Of a stretch of DNA of 64,000 nucleotides, positions 36,301-46,113 are shown in pieces; within the stretch, counting starts at the first letter, position 1; every line of letters begins with the position of its first letter. Both the position numbers and the translations under genes were made by a program. The DNA is from Pseudomonadota bacterium. Its GTDB lineage: Bacteria > Pseudomonadota > Gammaproteobacteria > DASZBR01. Location: positions 62,001 through 126,000 of the forward strand of contig JAJYDF010000006.1 in assembly GCA_021777765.1 (NCBI GenBank), read 5' to 3'. The notes under the pieces were generated by a model. That model saw only the letters and a program-made list of their open reading frames with translations. It was not told the origin of the DNA and did no database searches.

Positions 36301-39251
36301 TACCTGATGAATTTGCTCTCATCGCACAACATAATCCCGCCTTAATAAAACATATTGGTAACCGTAATTTACCAAAACACTGGAAATTATATGAAGTCAT
36401 CTATTCTGCTCAAGCGCGAGAAGGAACATTATCCAGGGAGCAACTGATACCTATACAGCAATCTTCAAATCCTGCTTGTAGAGAATGGTTGGGCAGTTTT
36501 TATCATGCAAGCGGCACTAATAAAAATATTGTTCGTTTAATGCTCAATGACGCAACTGTTATCGATGTTGTACGATATTTTCCTTTATTTAGACCTTTGC
36601 TTGAAAACGAACCAGTGACAGATGCTGATTTGGATAAATTTTATGAGGCAAACAGCCCTGAAATTGATGATGTTCTAGCGGCTCCAAGATGTCAGCAAAA
36701 AACCAGCGTTTATCTACAAAATAAATTTTATAATATCAACCTAGAACTTGGACGTCAGCGTGTTAAATTATTTGCATTTCTCAGCAGTAATAAGGATTTT
36801 TGTGCGAAAAATCTTGTGCATTTAATTAAATTCTTTAGTAAAGAAGGGCATACTTTAAATCAAGTAAAATCTGATTTAATTGTCTTGTGTAAAGAGAAGC
36901 CAGAATTAATTCCAGATTTACTGACATTTTGTGATCAAGCCATTGTCAATCATAACATCGAATTATTTTTGCCTGTGCTTGATAAGAAAAATATCCGTTT
37001 AAATAAGGATAGTTTAATTAAGCTATCCTATTCTGAACACGAAGCCGTAAGCGCTTATTTATATGAGGATGCGGCTAATTTTGAATGTGTGAAAGAGTAT
37101 ATACCGCTTGATAATGCTCACTTAAATAGGATGCTACATACTATAAAGAATATGAAAGGCGATCATTTATTAAATAATGAGAAGCTTGCTAAGCATTTAT
37201 TATGCAGAGTCAATGCGCTTTTTAAAGATTTTCCAAATAATGCACAATTATTAACATTGCTTTTTAAGCTGCCACAGTCTGCAAAATTATTTGAACAAAT
37301 GGGGCCTGATGATTTATATAAACTCTTGACCATAGACGATGAAAAATTAATTCAAGATGTCGTTGTTAGATACCGTGATAATCTAATTTTAATGTTAGCG
37401 CTACAACAAATTAGATTAAACTCTGCTAATAATAACTTAATAAAAGTTATTTTATTAGACGAAAAACTACGTAATCAATTCTTTAGTAATGCTATTGCTA
37501 GCGAGCAATTGCAACAACAACTCTATGAGTTATATCAGCGTAACAACGAGATGATTACTCAATATTTGTTTGATTTTCATCTGGGCAATTTAATTGGTTT
37601 TCAATTATGTTTATTGTCTGGCTTGCAATTGAAAGACTTATATTTTGGACAAAATAACAATTTTATGCTTTTAGCAAAAAATGAATTATTTCAAAATGTC
37701 TATTTAAGAAAAGTATTTCTTTCTGCATTGTCTGCTGATCAAAGAAGACAATTTCTCTATGATAATCTGGTTAAACTGAATGCAATTGAAGTGTATGATT
37801 ATTTTATGGTGGAAGCGGATATCAATTGGTTATGTGAAGGACCACAATTATTTAATTTATTATTGAATAACATTTCATTTGCCAGTTATGTTTTACAGCA
37901 GCCACAATTACGTGAGATTTTTAACTTATCATCACATCATTTCTTTCTTGTTGTGAGGAAATGCTTAAACAATGCTCAGCAATTGCTCGATTTCTTATCA
38001 CACTGGTCAGATAAACAATTTATTACATCAATATTTATTGAGGCAATACAATACGGTCATATTGAACGTATTTTATTAATATTAGAAAATAAACCCATAT
38101 TGCATTGTTTAGACCGAGATATCGTTAAAGGACTTCTTGAAACAGTCGATCTGCCCTATATTTCATGGAATAAATCAAAAGATGGCAGTGCATGTTATGA
38201 AAAATTACAGCGATTTTGCATGGCTAATAGCATTAAGCTAACGCCTGAGCGAGATATTATTAAATCAATTAATAATAATTGTTTTGATTTGGATAGGCAT
38301 TGTTGGAATTTGTCAAAACATTCGCAAGCTTTGACCGGTAATCAGAAAAGGATAAATGAACTAGAAGTGCAATTAAAATTAAGCATTACTGAACTTAATT
38401 TATCTTGGAACAAAACAACTATCGATGTTGTCAATAAACGTTTTGAGGTATTAATTTGTTTATTTGAACTCTCACAAGTTTCTAAAGTAGATAGGAGAAC
38501 TGCGGATCAAGTAGGGCAATTTTTAAAAGATTTGCTTGCTAAGAACGGTTTAGATGAAACAGCTAGCGCAACGAAGATATTTAATTTACTGATCAAAAAA
38601 TGTTTAGTTGATTCTTATCACCCTGGCGTGTTGTCTCTTATTTTATCGCATAATGCAAAGTTAATTAATATTGCGTTGTTTAATGGTAATAAAAAATTAG
38701 CCTTAGAATTTTTATTTAACCCATTACTTTGTCAACATTTATCAGCACCTGCAATAGCAGCAATTGTAAAAGGTGATCATAATCTTGCCATTTCTTGCTT
38801 TGCTCATCCCACTATTTTTTCTATTTTATTAAAAAATCATGATGAATTAGTGGCTGTTGCAAAACTCGCTGGTATTGTGGCTGTTGAAGATGGTAATGAT
38901 AAAGCCTTCCAAAGGCTAAAAGAGATCAGTGCTTTAATTGCATGTGAGGCCGATTTGTTCAAAGTTTATCCCGAATTATTGCCGCCGCCAGTTAATAACC
39001 ACGATTTGTTGCGAATTTCATCACCCGTGGTTCATGCGGTAACTACAATGGGTATACTAAGAACAGTATCTGCACCGACTTTTCCGACTGGAAATTCATC
39101 GCCCAATGCGGCACAAGCAAGCTCCACACCGCCGCCATCCTCAAGTAAAACTTCTCAGGCGACACCACGCGGTAAAGAATCTCCTGCTGAAAAAGATGTA
39201 ACTCGATCAAGAACAGATTCGAATGTCAGTGGAAAGAAATCGTCGCCGTAG
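33348..39251 (+). CDS. giant helical protein, unrecognised (putative effector)
   Basis: 1967 residues from ATG 33348 (MRSSDHFVPG), chosen because GAGG lies 6 nt upstream. Uninterrupted over 5.9 kb, which argues for selection. It is rich in Leu, Asn, Lys, Ile and Gln with almost no Gly/Pro clusters and reads as an all-helical solenoid of irregular ~30-40-residue units; I find no enzyme motif, signal peptide or membrane segment. The C-terminal ~70 residues are different: low-complexity Ser/Pro/Thr followed by charged residues (PRGKESPAEKDVTRSR, ending SGKKSSP). That architecture is common in intracellular-bacterium effectors; function unknown. Confidence 0.65.
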   Translation: MRSSDHFVPGANSPKRSVDKTKHIYTTQFTDILNSLKQSIEYLSKKQFNTNEFSAYSAQMLQKAMSIINLLLNNNDIDYWINKSNRKQLRELFDILDQSKGTLVSEVFNEHSLELAVIIFGIVKSLQQQNILNMILPQARQMVAEQLGNTSDFINSMCAYLEANIEFYSALKQNDLFQNAKLETQNAIKAFYSNCHTLIKDIKPNTFNVFFKEYINTVKFLIEIITRQPYFTLNNATKWINQATPFVFEGKDINLIDVRRELICQLIQEEQKLNLALQGAHLPLLTTVYDAYQSNYDQEEQDSLSNKLAILIQSLQQKAEKYKTGEHLTFGWVDGDKVAALDKLLTNVRSITESKNNQLDLAGKCLLLYKHSLDTAKENFDIANRKEKPLGEFSKLVNSAALRFFAIVFFELSETNDMRIRAVLDEAGNLYREPQIDLQASTKISQKEANRFLTNAINHLRCKMTDIKFPVCDQMIVALLQHADCNGELIRNNKKFFKDLLPDTRFERIVREQLRKPHENKIVNAQFWRNYLAVLSCDVINGYVKNGHKGDQLIPQSPNRSVNQRFTTSVDSPMKSSQQKEASDIRDRCFEYISVLANANISGFLTADSIVSLLMLYQNTFEDIIEAHFNNKFELLIETLNYIASQKLAAEHFVAILHSSIQKHLEKLIISHENNMSILYMLLTLDSSSKVDSSMDGKNAEVKKLITAELDKKPAILIKILKMFGNDLIQASVDTGEIIQNENSLLDRNYIVFGSLLAHIELCRQQLTAQDLYCLAHNKRLFQLIIETPLYLAILLQHDKCDELLNFEELATRLSISIRALTPSEFNLRNVQLCHIDPNYVASLTPANLIKFIASHANLANLILSDLNGMAKLLKSNEFGIPLIRKHQDKIIAYLSNTHHKSYIEEFSCDVYFKLLAAKIPFAKERLFSNIMVALKILNVKHNDAQFLEMVKNDYVKLFNQAEFCQKLDVVMLIALLAAFENEELPDEFALIAQHNPALIKHIGNRNLPKHWKLYEVIYSAQAREGTLSREQLIPIQQSSNPACREWLGSFYHASGTNKNIVRLMLNDATVIDVVRYFPLFRPLLENEPVTDADLDKFYEANSPEIDDVLAAPRCQQKTSVYLQNKFYNINLELGRQRVKLFAFLSSNKDFCAKNLVHLIKFFSKEGHTLNQVKSDLIVLCKEKPELIPDLLTFCDQAIVNHNIELFLPVLDKKNIRLNKDSLIKLSYSEHEAVSAYLYEDAANFECVKEYIPLDNAHLNRMLHTIKNMKGDHLLNNEKLAKHLLCRVNALFKDFPNNAQLLTLLFKLPQSAKLFEQMGPDDLYKLLTIDDEKLIQDVVVRYRDNLILMLALQQIRLNSANNNLIKVILLDEKLRNQFFSNAIASEQLQQQLYELYQRNNEMITQYLFDFHLGNLIGFQLCLLSGLQLKDLYFGQNNNFMLLAKNELFQNVYLRKVFLSALSADQRRQFLYDNLVKLNAIEVYDYFMVEADINWLCEGPQLFNLLLNNISFASYVLQQPQLREIFNLSSHHFFLVVRKCLNNAQQLLDFLSHWSDKQFITSIFIEAIQYGHIERILLILENKPILHCLDRDIVKGLLETVDLPYISWNKSKDGSACYEKLQRFCMANSIKLTPERDIIKSINNNCFDLDRHCWNLSKHSQALTGNQKRINELEVQLKLSITELNLSWNKTTIDVVNKRFEVLICLFELSQVSKVDRRTADQVGQFLKDLLAKNGLDETASATKIFNLLIKKCLVDSYHPGVLSLILSHNAKLINIALFNGNKKLALEFLFNPLLCQHLSAPAIAAIVKGDHNLAISCFAHPTIFSILLKNHDELVAVAKLAGIVAVEDGNDKAFQRLKEISALIACEADLFKVYPELLPPPVNNHDLLRISSPVVHAVTTMGILRTVSAPTFPTGNSSPNAAQASSTPPPSSSKTSQATPRGKESPAEKDVTRSRTDSNVSGKKSSP

Positions 39252-39270
39252 TTTTTTACTATTTCAATTA

Positions 39271-39311
39271 TCCGTCTGAGATAAATTATTTCACTTTTTT
39301 TCTCAGGCGGA
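39271..39311. terminator. inverted repeat after the giant gene
   Basis: TCCGTCTGAGA (39271-39281) with TCTCAGGCGGA (39301-39311), one mismatch, around a T-rich loop that includes a T7 run. Placed 20 nt after the stop of the 1967-residue gene. Confidence 0.5.
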
Positions 39312-39332
39312 GCGCTTCTTTTAAATCACAAA

Positions 39333-39480
39333 ATCTTGCACCAAATAGCAAAATTACTGTTTGGTGCAAAGTTTCTACGCGCTAAAATCTTGCACCAAAC
39401 AGTCAAAATGCTGTTTGGTGCAAGATTTTGTTATTGACAAATCTTGCACCAAATAGCGAAAATGCTGTTTGGTGCAAGAT
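39333..39480. repeat. three 40-bp palindromes upstream of the second ATPase
   Basis: Units at 39333-39371, 39387-39426 and 39441-39480 share arms ATCTTGCACCAAA(C/T)AG and CTGTTTGGTGCAAGAT around an AAAAT-containing centre; the second and third are the best preserved. Spacing is 14-15 nt. The set ends 49 nt before the start codon of the ATPase at 39529. Each unit can form a hairpin of about 16 bp. They do not look like promoters or CRISPR repeats. Confidence 0.88.
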
Positions 39481-39528
39481 ATTTAAGACATGGTAGAGCG
39501 GAGAAATTAGGTAACCGGAGGCAATACA

Positions 39529-40971
39529 TTGATACCATTTATAGGAAGGGAGAAAGAACTCGCAGAATTAAAAGAATTATTTACGCGAAAAACAGCCAGT
39601 TTAGTGGTTGTAAAAGGTAGACGCCGGATTGGTAAAAGTCGCCTTATCGAAGAGTTTGCTAAAGGATATAAGTTGGTCGAAATCACAGGGCTAGCTCCAA
39701 CAAAAGGTATCACGGCCAAACATCAACGAGCAGAATTCGCCAAACAAATGGCGCGGATTTTTTCAATTCCCGTAGCAAGAGAGACTGATTGGAGTGATTT
39801 ATTTTGGTATCTTGCACAGCAAACCCAACAAGGCAGAGTAATAATTTTATTAGATGAAATCTCGTGGATGGGTTCAAAAGATGCAACTTTTTTAGCAAAA
39901 CTTAAATCTGCGTGGGATCTATATTTTAAAAAGAATGCAAAACTTATCATGGTATTATGCGGTTCTGTTTCATCATGGATTGAGAAAAATATTCTAAGCA
40001 GTACTGAATTTATTGGCAGAATTGATTTGCCGTTAACTTTAGAGGAATTAACATTACCAGAGTGTAATGAATTTTGGAGCATTCAGAAAGATAATATATC
40101 TGCATACGAAAAATTTAAAGTTCTTGCAGTAACGGGAGGTGTACCACGCTATTTGGAAATTATTTCATCGCGTTATACGGCAGAAGAAAATATTAAACGA
40201 CTCTGTTTTGTAAAATCTGGATTTTTATATAAAGAGTTCGATAAAATTTTTCACGATTTATTTGGTAAACGGAGTGAAATTTATAAAGAAATTTTATTAT
40301 GTTTAATAAGTAATCCATTCGCTGAACTGGAAGATATTTTTAAATATTTAAAAATGAAAAAAAGTGGCGTTATAAGCAATTATCTCAAAGATTTAATCAT
40401 GGCGGGGTTTGTGCGACAAGATTTTACATGGATAATACATAATGTAAAAAAATCGAAATTAAGTCACTATAGAATTAGTGATAATTATATAAGATTTTAT
40501 CTAAAATACATTTCGCCAAATAAAGACAAAATTGAGAGAGGCGCTTTTGAAAATCGCTCTTTAGCAACATTAGCAGGTTGGGAAAGCATAATAGCGCTTC
40601 AATTTGAAAATTTGGTATTGCACAATCGTTCTTTAATACAAAGGAAATTACATATTGATGTAGCAGAAGTTGTTTATGATAATCCGTATTTTCAACGTGC
40701 AACAAGCAAACAGGCCGGATGTCAAATTGATTATATGATTCAAACGAGATTTAATTCTGTGTATATATGCGAGATAAAGTTTTCAAAAAATCCTATACAT
40801 GTAAATGTTATTGAAGAAGTAAAGGCAAAAATTAATAATATTGCGTTACCGAAAAATTTTTCATATCGCCCCGTGTTAATACATGTAAATGGTGTTGATG
40901 ATGAAGTGATTGCGAGTGAATATTTTTCGGATATTATCGATTTTGGCGATTTATTAAAATCGTCTTCTTAG
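39529..40971 (+). CDS. archaeal-type AAA ATPase with C-terminal DUF234-like domain
   Basis: 480 residues, TTG start preceded by GGAGG with 7-nt spacing. MIPFIGREKELAEL, Walker A VKGRRRIGKSRL (about 28-39), Walker B VIILLDEISWM (Asp109-Glu110) and the sensor MVLCGSVSSWIEKN define the COG1672 ATPase group; residues ~330-450 have the DUF234-type region with QIDYMIQT...YICEIKFSKNP, a D...E-x-K nuclease-like pattern. Function unknown; often linked to mobile DNA. Three 40-bp palindromes precede it, paralleling the DUF4143-type gene at 22872 with its own distinct repeats. An alpha/beta hydrolase follows after 20 nt. Confidence 0.85.
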   Translation: MIPFIGREKELAELKELFTRKTASLVVVKGRRRIGKSRLIEEFAKGYKLVEITGLAPTKGITAKHQRAEFAKQMARIFSIPVARETDWSDLFWYLAQQTQQGRVIILLDEISWMGSKDATFLAKLKSAWDLYFKKNAKLIMVLCGSVSSWIEKNILSSTEFIGRIDLPLTLEELTLPECNEFWSIQKDNISAYEKFKVLAVTGGVPRYLEIISSRYTAEENIKRLCFVKSGFLYKEFDKIFHDLFGKRSEIYKEILLCLISNPFAELEDIFKYLKMKKSGVISNYLKDLIMAGFVRQDFTWIIHNVKKSKLSHYRISDNYIRFYLKYISPNKDKIERGAFENRSLATLAGWESIIALQFENLVLHNRSLIQRKLHIDVAEVVYDNPYFQRATSKQAGCQIDYMIQTRFNSVYICEIKFSKNPIHVNVIEEVKAKINNIALPKNFSYRPVLIHVNGVDDEVIASEYFSDIIDFGDLLKSSS

Positions 40972-40991
40972 TCATTTAAAAAAGAGATCAT

Positions 40992-41858
40992 ATGATATTA
41001 AATATTTCACAACGTAACAGCATACCTGCAACCCAATTATTCATTAATATTGTTACCAAAGATAATCAACAATTGGGTAATAGGCCAATTGTTTTTTTCT
41101 TACCTGGTGGGCCAGGTGCTGATAGTTCTCTTTATCAATCTTATAACTGTTTATTAGACGTAGCGGATATTGTTTACCATGACCCACGTGAGTGTGGTTT
41201 AAGTGATAAATCAAATCCTGAACATTTTACGATGGATGTTTATATAGATGATATAGAGGAAATACGAAAACATTTGGGAATAGAAAATATTATTGTTAAT
41301 GGAAAATCATATGGTAGTAGTTGTGCAATGGGATATGCATTGCGCTATCCACAAGCGGTAACGAAATTGGTGTTAGCGGCTGGTTCAACAAGTTATCGAT
41401 TTATGGAATTGGCAAAACGAAATTTGATGTTACGTGGAAACGAACAACAGAAACTGATCTGTGAAAAATTATGGAAGGGTGAATTCAAAAGTTATCAAGA
41501 TGTAAAAGAATATTTTACAATTATGGCATCACTTTATTCTAACAAAGCAAAGAATGATCCTAGCATCTATAAATTAGGACAATCACCTGAAAAATATTCT
41601 TATGAAGCACTCAATTTAGGATTTAAAACATTTTTAAGAACTTTTGATTTTGATGATCAATTAATTAATATTAAATGTCCCACATTAATTTTAGCAGGAC
41701 AAGACGATTGGGTTAATGATGTATCTATTGCGAAATCAATGTCGCAAAAGATTCCGCAAAATAAGTTGGTGATATTTGAAAATAGCGGACACTCAATGGA
41801 AACTGATGTGCCTGAGCAATTTTTTGAGGAAATTCGTAAATTTATTGTAACTATTTAA
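40992..41858 (+). CDS. alpha/beta hydrolase, proline-iminopeptidase-like
   Basis: 288 residues. FFLPGGPGADSS (oxyanion HGGPG-type loop, with Leu-Pro for His-Gly), HDPRECGLSD, and the nucleophile elbow VNGKSYGSS with Ser106 characterise the proline iminopeptidase/S33 group. The acid is in LAGQDDWVND and the base in NSGHSMETD. It releases N-terminal residues or hydrolyses small esters/amides; substrate not assignable. Starts 20 nt after the ATPase gene, so the two may be cotranscribed, but no functional link is evident. Confidence 0.82.
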   Translation: MILNISQRNSIPATQLFINIVTKDNQQLGNRPIVFFLPGGPGADSSLYQSYNCLLDVADIVYHDPRECGLSDKSNPEHFTMDVYIDDIEEIRKHLGIENIIVNGKSYGSSCAMGYALRYPQAVTKLVLAAGSTSYRFMELAKRNLMLRGNEQQKLICEKLWKGEFKSYQDVKEYFTIMASLYSNKAKNDPSIYKLGQSPEKYSYEALNLGFKTFLRTFDFDDQLINIKCPTLILAGQDDWVNDVSIAKSMSQKIPQNKLVIFENSGHSMETDVPEQFFEEIRKFIVTI

Positions 41859-42000
41859 TGTCATTCCCGCTCAGGAAAAAATTATAAAGAATGCTGAACT
41901 ATCACGCGGGAATCTATTACAAAAATTGAATCGAAATAGTTTTTTAAGATTAATTTATATTCTCCATATGATGATGTACCGATTGAACTATACGAATTTG
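41859..42000. repeat. TTCCCGC/GCGGGAA dyad between convergent genes
   Basis: CATTCCCGC near 41862 pairs with GCGGGAATC near 41905. It lies between the hydrolase and the decayed hsdS; might act as a terminator. Confidence 0.4.
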
Positions 42001-43209
42001 CTAATTAATTGGTGGCACAGAGATTAATAATTTCTTTAACGTTTTCACATCAACCATATTGGGTTGAGCAATTCCAGGTGCATGTTGGAAAATTTTTGAT
42101 TGAAAATAATGTGACTTAAAAAAAATCATAAAATAATCATTTAAGATTAATTGATTGTTCAGTCGAATTCGCAATAATGCTTGATTTATAATTCCCAACT
42201 TTGAACCTGTAGGAATTTCAGCTATCCTCCCTAGTGTAACGCCAGAACAGCTAACAATTAAATCACCAGGTAATACTTGGAAATCTATTAATTCTTCATA
42301 TTTTTGTTTTGTTATAAAATAATTTCCTAATGTTGGATCGTTATAGATGGCATTCCGTTGTTCATATACTTTGAATCCATCATGAACGAAAAATTCTTTT
42401 TTTATAGCACTTCCAAATGGTCCTCGCTTAAGCCCCGTATTACCAGATTTGACTATATTTCCCCATGATATCCATTCTCACCCCTTTGGTAATGCAAAAT
42501 CAATTTCTTCTAAATTAATCGGTGGGAGAGGTTTTTCCTTTTTTAACTTCCCTGCTTTTATTAATGCTTCTTTTTCTGATTTAATTTTTTCTATTAAAAC
42601 TGATGCCGGTTCATCCTGTGGAACTTGTGGTAGAAGTTTGCCTCGGATTGCGGTATTCATAAGTGAGATATTAAAAGATATAAGATTAGACTGAAGTTGA
42701 TCTAAGGTTTTATTTGTTACATCAAGAATTGTAAAATAGTTATCAATTTTCTTAGCAATTTTTACTTGCACATCAATCGTCGGAATTGCTACATTTGAGT
42801 TTTCTAAATGGTGAAAATGTCTTGCATACCCCTTCGATGGAATTATTTTTGATAAATATTTAATAAGATAATATAAAAATCTAGGATCAACATTTTTTGG
42901 TTTAAGTACTTTAATACCATCTGCACCAGGAATAAAATCCTTTTTTATAAACTTCACTTGACGTGTATGATCTCCAAAGATTATAACAGGACTGTTCACA
43001 TTAATAACTTTTAAGTTGTCATTGAAGTATCCAGAAATAAATGTTTGTCCCTGATCTATAATCGGAAATTTTCCTTCAGGTAAATAATCAGATTCTTTTA
43101 CTTTTTTATCTGATGTAGAAACTTTGATAAACATTGTATTTAAAATAAGTGGTTTCCAATTAGGAGGTGCTGGCAAACTAATGAATTCAGTCACCGAATT
43201 TTTACTCAT
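42001..43209 (-). pseudogene. hsdS: HsdS, type I restriction specificity subunit, with an internal TGA
   Basis: The frame 43209-42001 encodes two target-recognition domains. The first (about residues 14-190) begins LPAPPNWKPLILNTMF, continues with GKFPIIDQGQTFISG, and ends in the coiled-coil LDQLQSNLISFNISLMNTAI and GKLLPQVPQDEPASVL. Then LPKG is followed by TGA (42478-42480) and, in the same frame, EWISWGNIVKSGNT, LKRGPFGSAIKKEFF and a second TRD to the TAG at 42001. The family reads LPKGWEW here, so TGG became TGA at codon 244. A truncated one-domain protein could still be made. Overlaps hsdR by 4 nt. Confidence 0.85.
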
Positions 43210-45957
43210 GCAACTAATGCCTCATTCATCTCATTAATAATATTGTCCATTTGATTTCCAAAAAGATCATACATCTTAGCCAATCCACCTTTTGCGTCAA
43301 ATGGTGCCATATCCAAATCATCATGATCAATATGAAATGATGTTGAAAAATGTTTTTTGATTAAATACAACCACTCCATTTGTTCTTTTGAAAACTTTAA
43401 TACACCTGATTGTTTATTAAATACCCATTTTTGAAAATTCAGATCGACTTGGTATGAATAATCAGTGAGCTCTTTGTCAATGCCAGCAATATGTCTAATT
43501 AATGACACAATTGCACATAATTCCCTTTGTGGGCAGACACCCTTGGTTTTCTCAAATAAAGAATAAGCTTCATAAACCCTAATAGATGAAAGATACGGCT
43601 TATTCAATTTTAATTTTTCGAATAATTCATTAATCATTTTATAGGTAATATCTTTTCTATGATAAGGATCATTATAAAGAATCTTAAGCGCTGTAATTTC
43701 ATTTTTATTTTGCTCAATAAAATCTTTAAACTCGGAGACAAATTTTTCTGATTGTTCTTTTTTGCTCATGTCCCATCCTGTGAACAATACTTTATCTATA
43801 TTGGTGCGATCAATTATTTGTTCATGATTTTGTCTTAACTTTTCAATAAATGTGTTCAATTCACCATTGAGAATATCCCCAGCTTTACGAATGAGTTCAT
43901 CTTGAGCTACTGCTTTTTGTTCAGTAGATGGTTCTTTCGTTTCTTGTATATAAAATTTTTTCCGCGCATTTTCATCAATTAAATCAGGATCATGGGCATT
44001 AAGTAATGCTTTTATAAGCTGACTTACTGATTTTCCACCAGATAATTGCTCAAATTGCTTATTTTCGTCAGGGGTTAATTCTTTATTAATCCTTGCAAGA
44101 CGTCCAGCAAGAGATGAAAAAATGGCTTCTTCTTTATTTCCCATTAACACCGCTGCTAGTAAATCCTTAGTGGGAATTGATCTATTTTTTTCTGGAGGTC
44201 TTGCATCAGTTTTTTGCGATTTTGAAACACCTATAGCATCAATTACGACGAAGTGAGTTTTGGCAGTGGTGACAGATGGAGTGACACGTTTTAAATTGTC
44301 TTCGTCCATTGTGCGTGTACCACGCCCTAACATTTGTTCAAAATAATTTTTTGATTTCACATCACGCATAAAGAACACGCATTCAATAGGTTTTACATCA
44401 GTTCCTGTTGCAATCATATCAACTGTAACAGCTATTCTGAGATAATATTCGTTTCTATATTGTGCAAGTAAAGAATTTGGATTTTCTTGAGATTGATATG
44501 TAATTTTTTTACAAAAGTCATTTCCTTCAGCAAATTCTTGACGGACAATTTGAATAATATCATCTGCATGACTATCAGTCTTGGCAAAAATTAATGTTTT
44601 GGGGCATTCTTGTCTGCCTGGAAAAATTTCTGGTAATTTATTTTTAAATGCTCTTATAACATTTAATATTTGACTTGGGTTTACTATATCTCGATCTAAT
44701 TCTCTTGAGGTATATTCAATATCTTCATCGACTTGTTCCCATCGTAATCTCCTAGTTAATTTTTCACGTTTATCTACATATTCTTTCGCCTCAATTTTTG
44801 AGCCAGTTTTGTAATTTCCGTTTTAATAATATATATTTCAAATCCCACATTAACACCATCAGCTACTGCCTCAGTGTGGGAGTATTCGCTGACTAGATTT
44901 TCGTTAAAAAATCCAAGAGTACGCTTGTCTGGCGTAGCGGTAAGCCCAATTAAAAAGGCATCAAAATAATCTAACACTTGTCGCCAAAGGTTATAAATTG
45001 ATCGGTGACATTCGTCGATAATAATAAAATCAAAAAATTCTATTGGAATTTTTGGGTTATATATTACAACTGAAGGTGGTTTTAACTTTAAAGTATATTC
45101 GTTTGGATTAATTTCTTCTAACGATTCATCTAATTCTTCTCCTTTTAAAATTGAATAAAGCCTTTGAATCGTTGAAATATAAACTTGGCTGTCTTGGGGA
45201 ATAAATTTTGATCTTAATCGAGTTACATTATAGAGTTCAGTAAATTTGCGATTATCATCTGTAGGTTGATAAGCAATAAATTCTTGTTCTGCTTGTTCAC
45301 CGAGATTTTTAGTATCCACTAAAAATAAGACCCGATTTGTTTTTGAAAATTTTAATAATCGATAAACAGATGTAATTGCTGTGAAAGTTTTACCAGCGCC
45401 TGTAGCCATTTGAATTAAAGCACGAGTTTTATTTTCTTTAAATGATTGTTCTTATTATTGATAGCTATAAATTGACACTCTCTCAGACCAGTTTTATCAA
45501 GACTTGGTAAATTTTGTAATCGAGATCTTAATGAGTTACCTTCTTTCAAAAATAATTGTAATGTTAGAGGTTGATGAAATGAAAATACGATTCTTGAACG
45601 TGGTTTTGGATCTCGCATATCTGTAAATCTTGTGATAACACCAGTTGATTCATAGCGAAATAGCAAAGATTGAGAATTAATGTATTTTAATTTACTTTCG
45701 GCATATTCTTTGGTTTGTTCTTCTATAGATGTGAGATGTAATCCTTCCTCATCTTTTTTCGCTTCAATTACTCCCGCAGGTACTCGATCGATAAATAACA
45801 CATAATCAGCTGGGCCGCTGTCCGTTTGATATTCTTTAACAGCTATTCCTAGACCATCTGACCATTTTAAATGTTTAAAATCTTGGATAATTCAGCCAGC
45901 ATTCCTAAGGCGTTTGTCAATAATATCTCGCGCCTTTTGTTCAGGGTTTTGATTCAA
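43206..45957 (-). pseudogene. hsdR: HsdR, type I restriction endonuclease subunit, broken by one nonsense codon and two frameshifts
   Basis: Read from a TTG at 45957 (NQNPEQKARDIIDKRLRNAG), the family Trp is a TGA at 45892-45894, after which IIQDFKHLKWSDGLGIAVKE continues to VIEAKKDEEG (nuclease domain). Near 45448-45460 a one-base loss separates LRECQFIAINN from EQSFKENKTRALIQMATGAG (helicase Walker A GAGKT). IIDECHRS (DEAD-like) is intact. Near 44805-44815 another one-base loss splits IIKTEITK from GSKIEAKEYVDKREKLTRRL. The rest runs intact through LGRGTRT to 43206. All three lesions suggest an inactive enzyme. No hsdM gene is seen. Confidence 0.87.
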
Positions 45958-46092
45958 TGATAGGTTCCTTCCTAATAATACAAATGTATCTTCCTGAAAA
46001 TTTTATCCAGTTTAATCGATTGCGAATGGTTAAAATAAAATGATATGAACTTTTGATATGTTTTGCCATCAAATTTTACGTGCAATTTTTGT

Positions 46093-46110
46093 GGTATCAT
46101 ATATAATACC
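46093..46110. promoter_or_regulatory. palindrome before PIN/RHH pair (putative operator)
   Basis: GGTAT (46093-46097) and ATACC (46106-46110) around CATATATA, ending 3 nt before the toxin ATG at 46114. The centre also resembles a -10 box (TATAAT). A dyad here fits autoregulation by the RHH protein; there is no clear ribosome-binding site, so the toxin mRNA may be leaderless or weakly translated. Confidence 0.5.
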
Positions 46111-46113
46111 AAG

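Noticed and set aside
39333..39480. CRISPR-like array of three repeats
   Set aside because: Only three units, near-perfect palindromes of 40 bp with 14-15-nt gaps, and no cas genes; spacers are too short.
42001..45957. Reassignment of UGA to Trp in this genome
   Set aside because: Other intact genes here end in TGA (diaA, pntA1, the PIN toxin) and Trp is TGG elsewhere, including inside hsdR; other lesions in hsdR point to decay.
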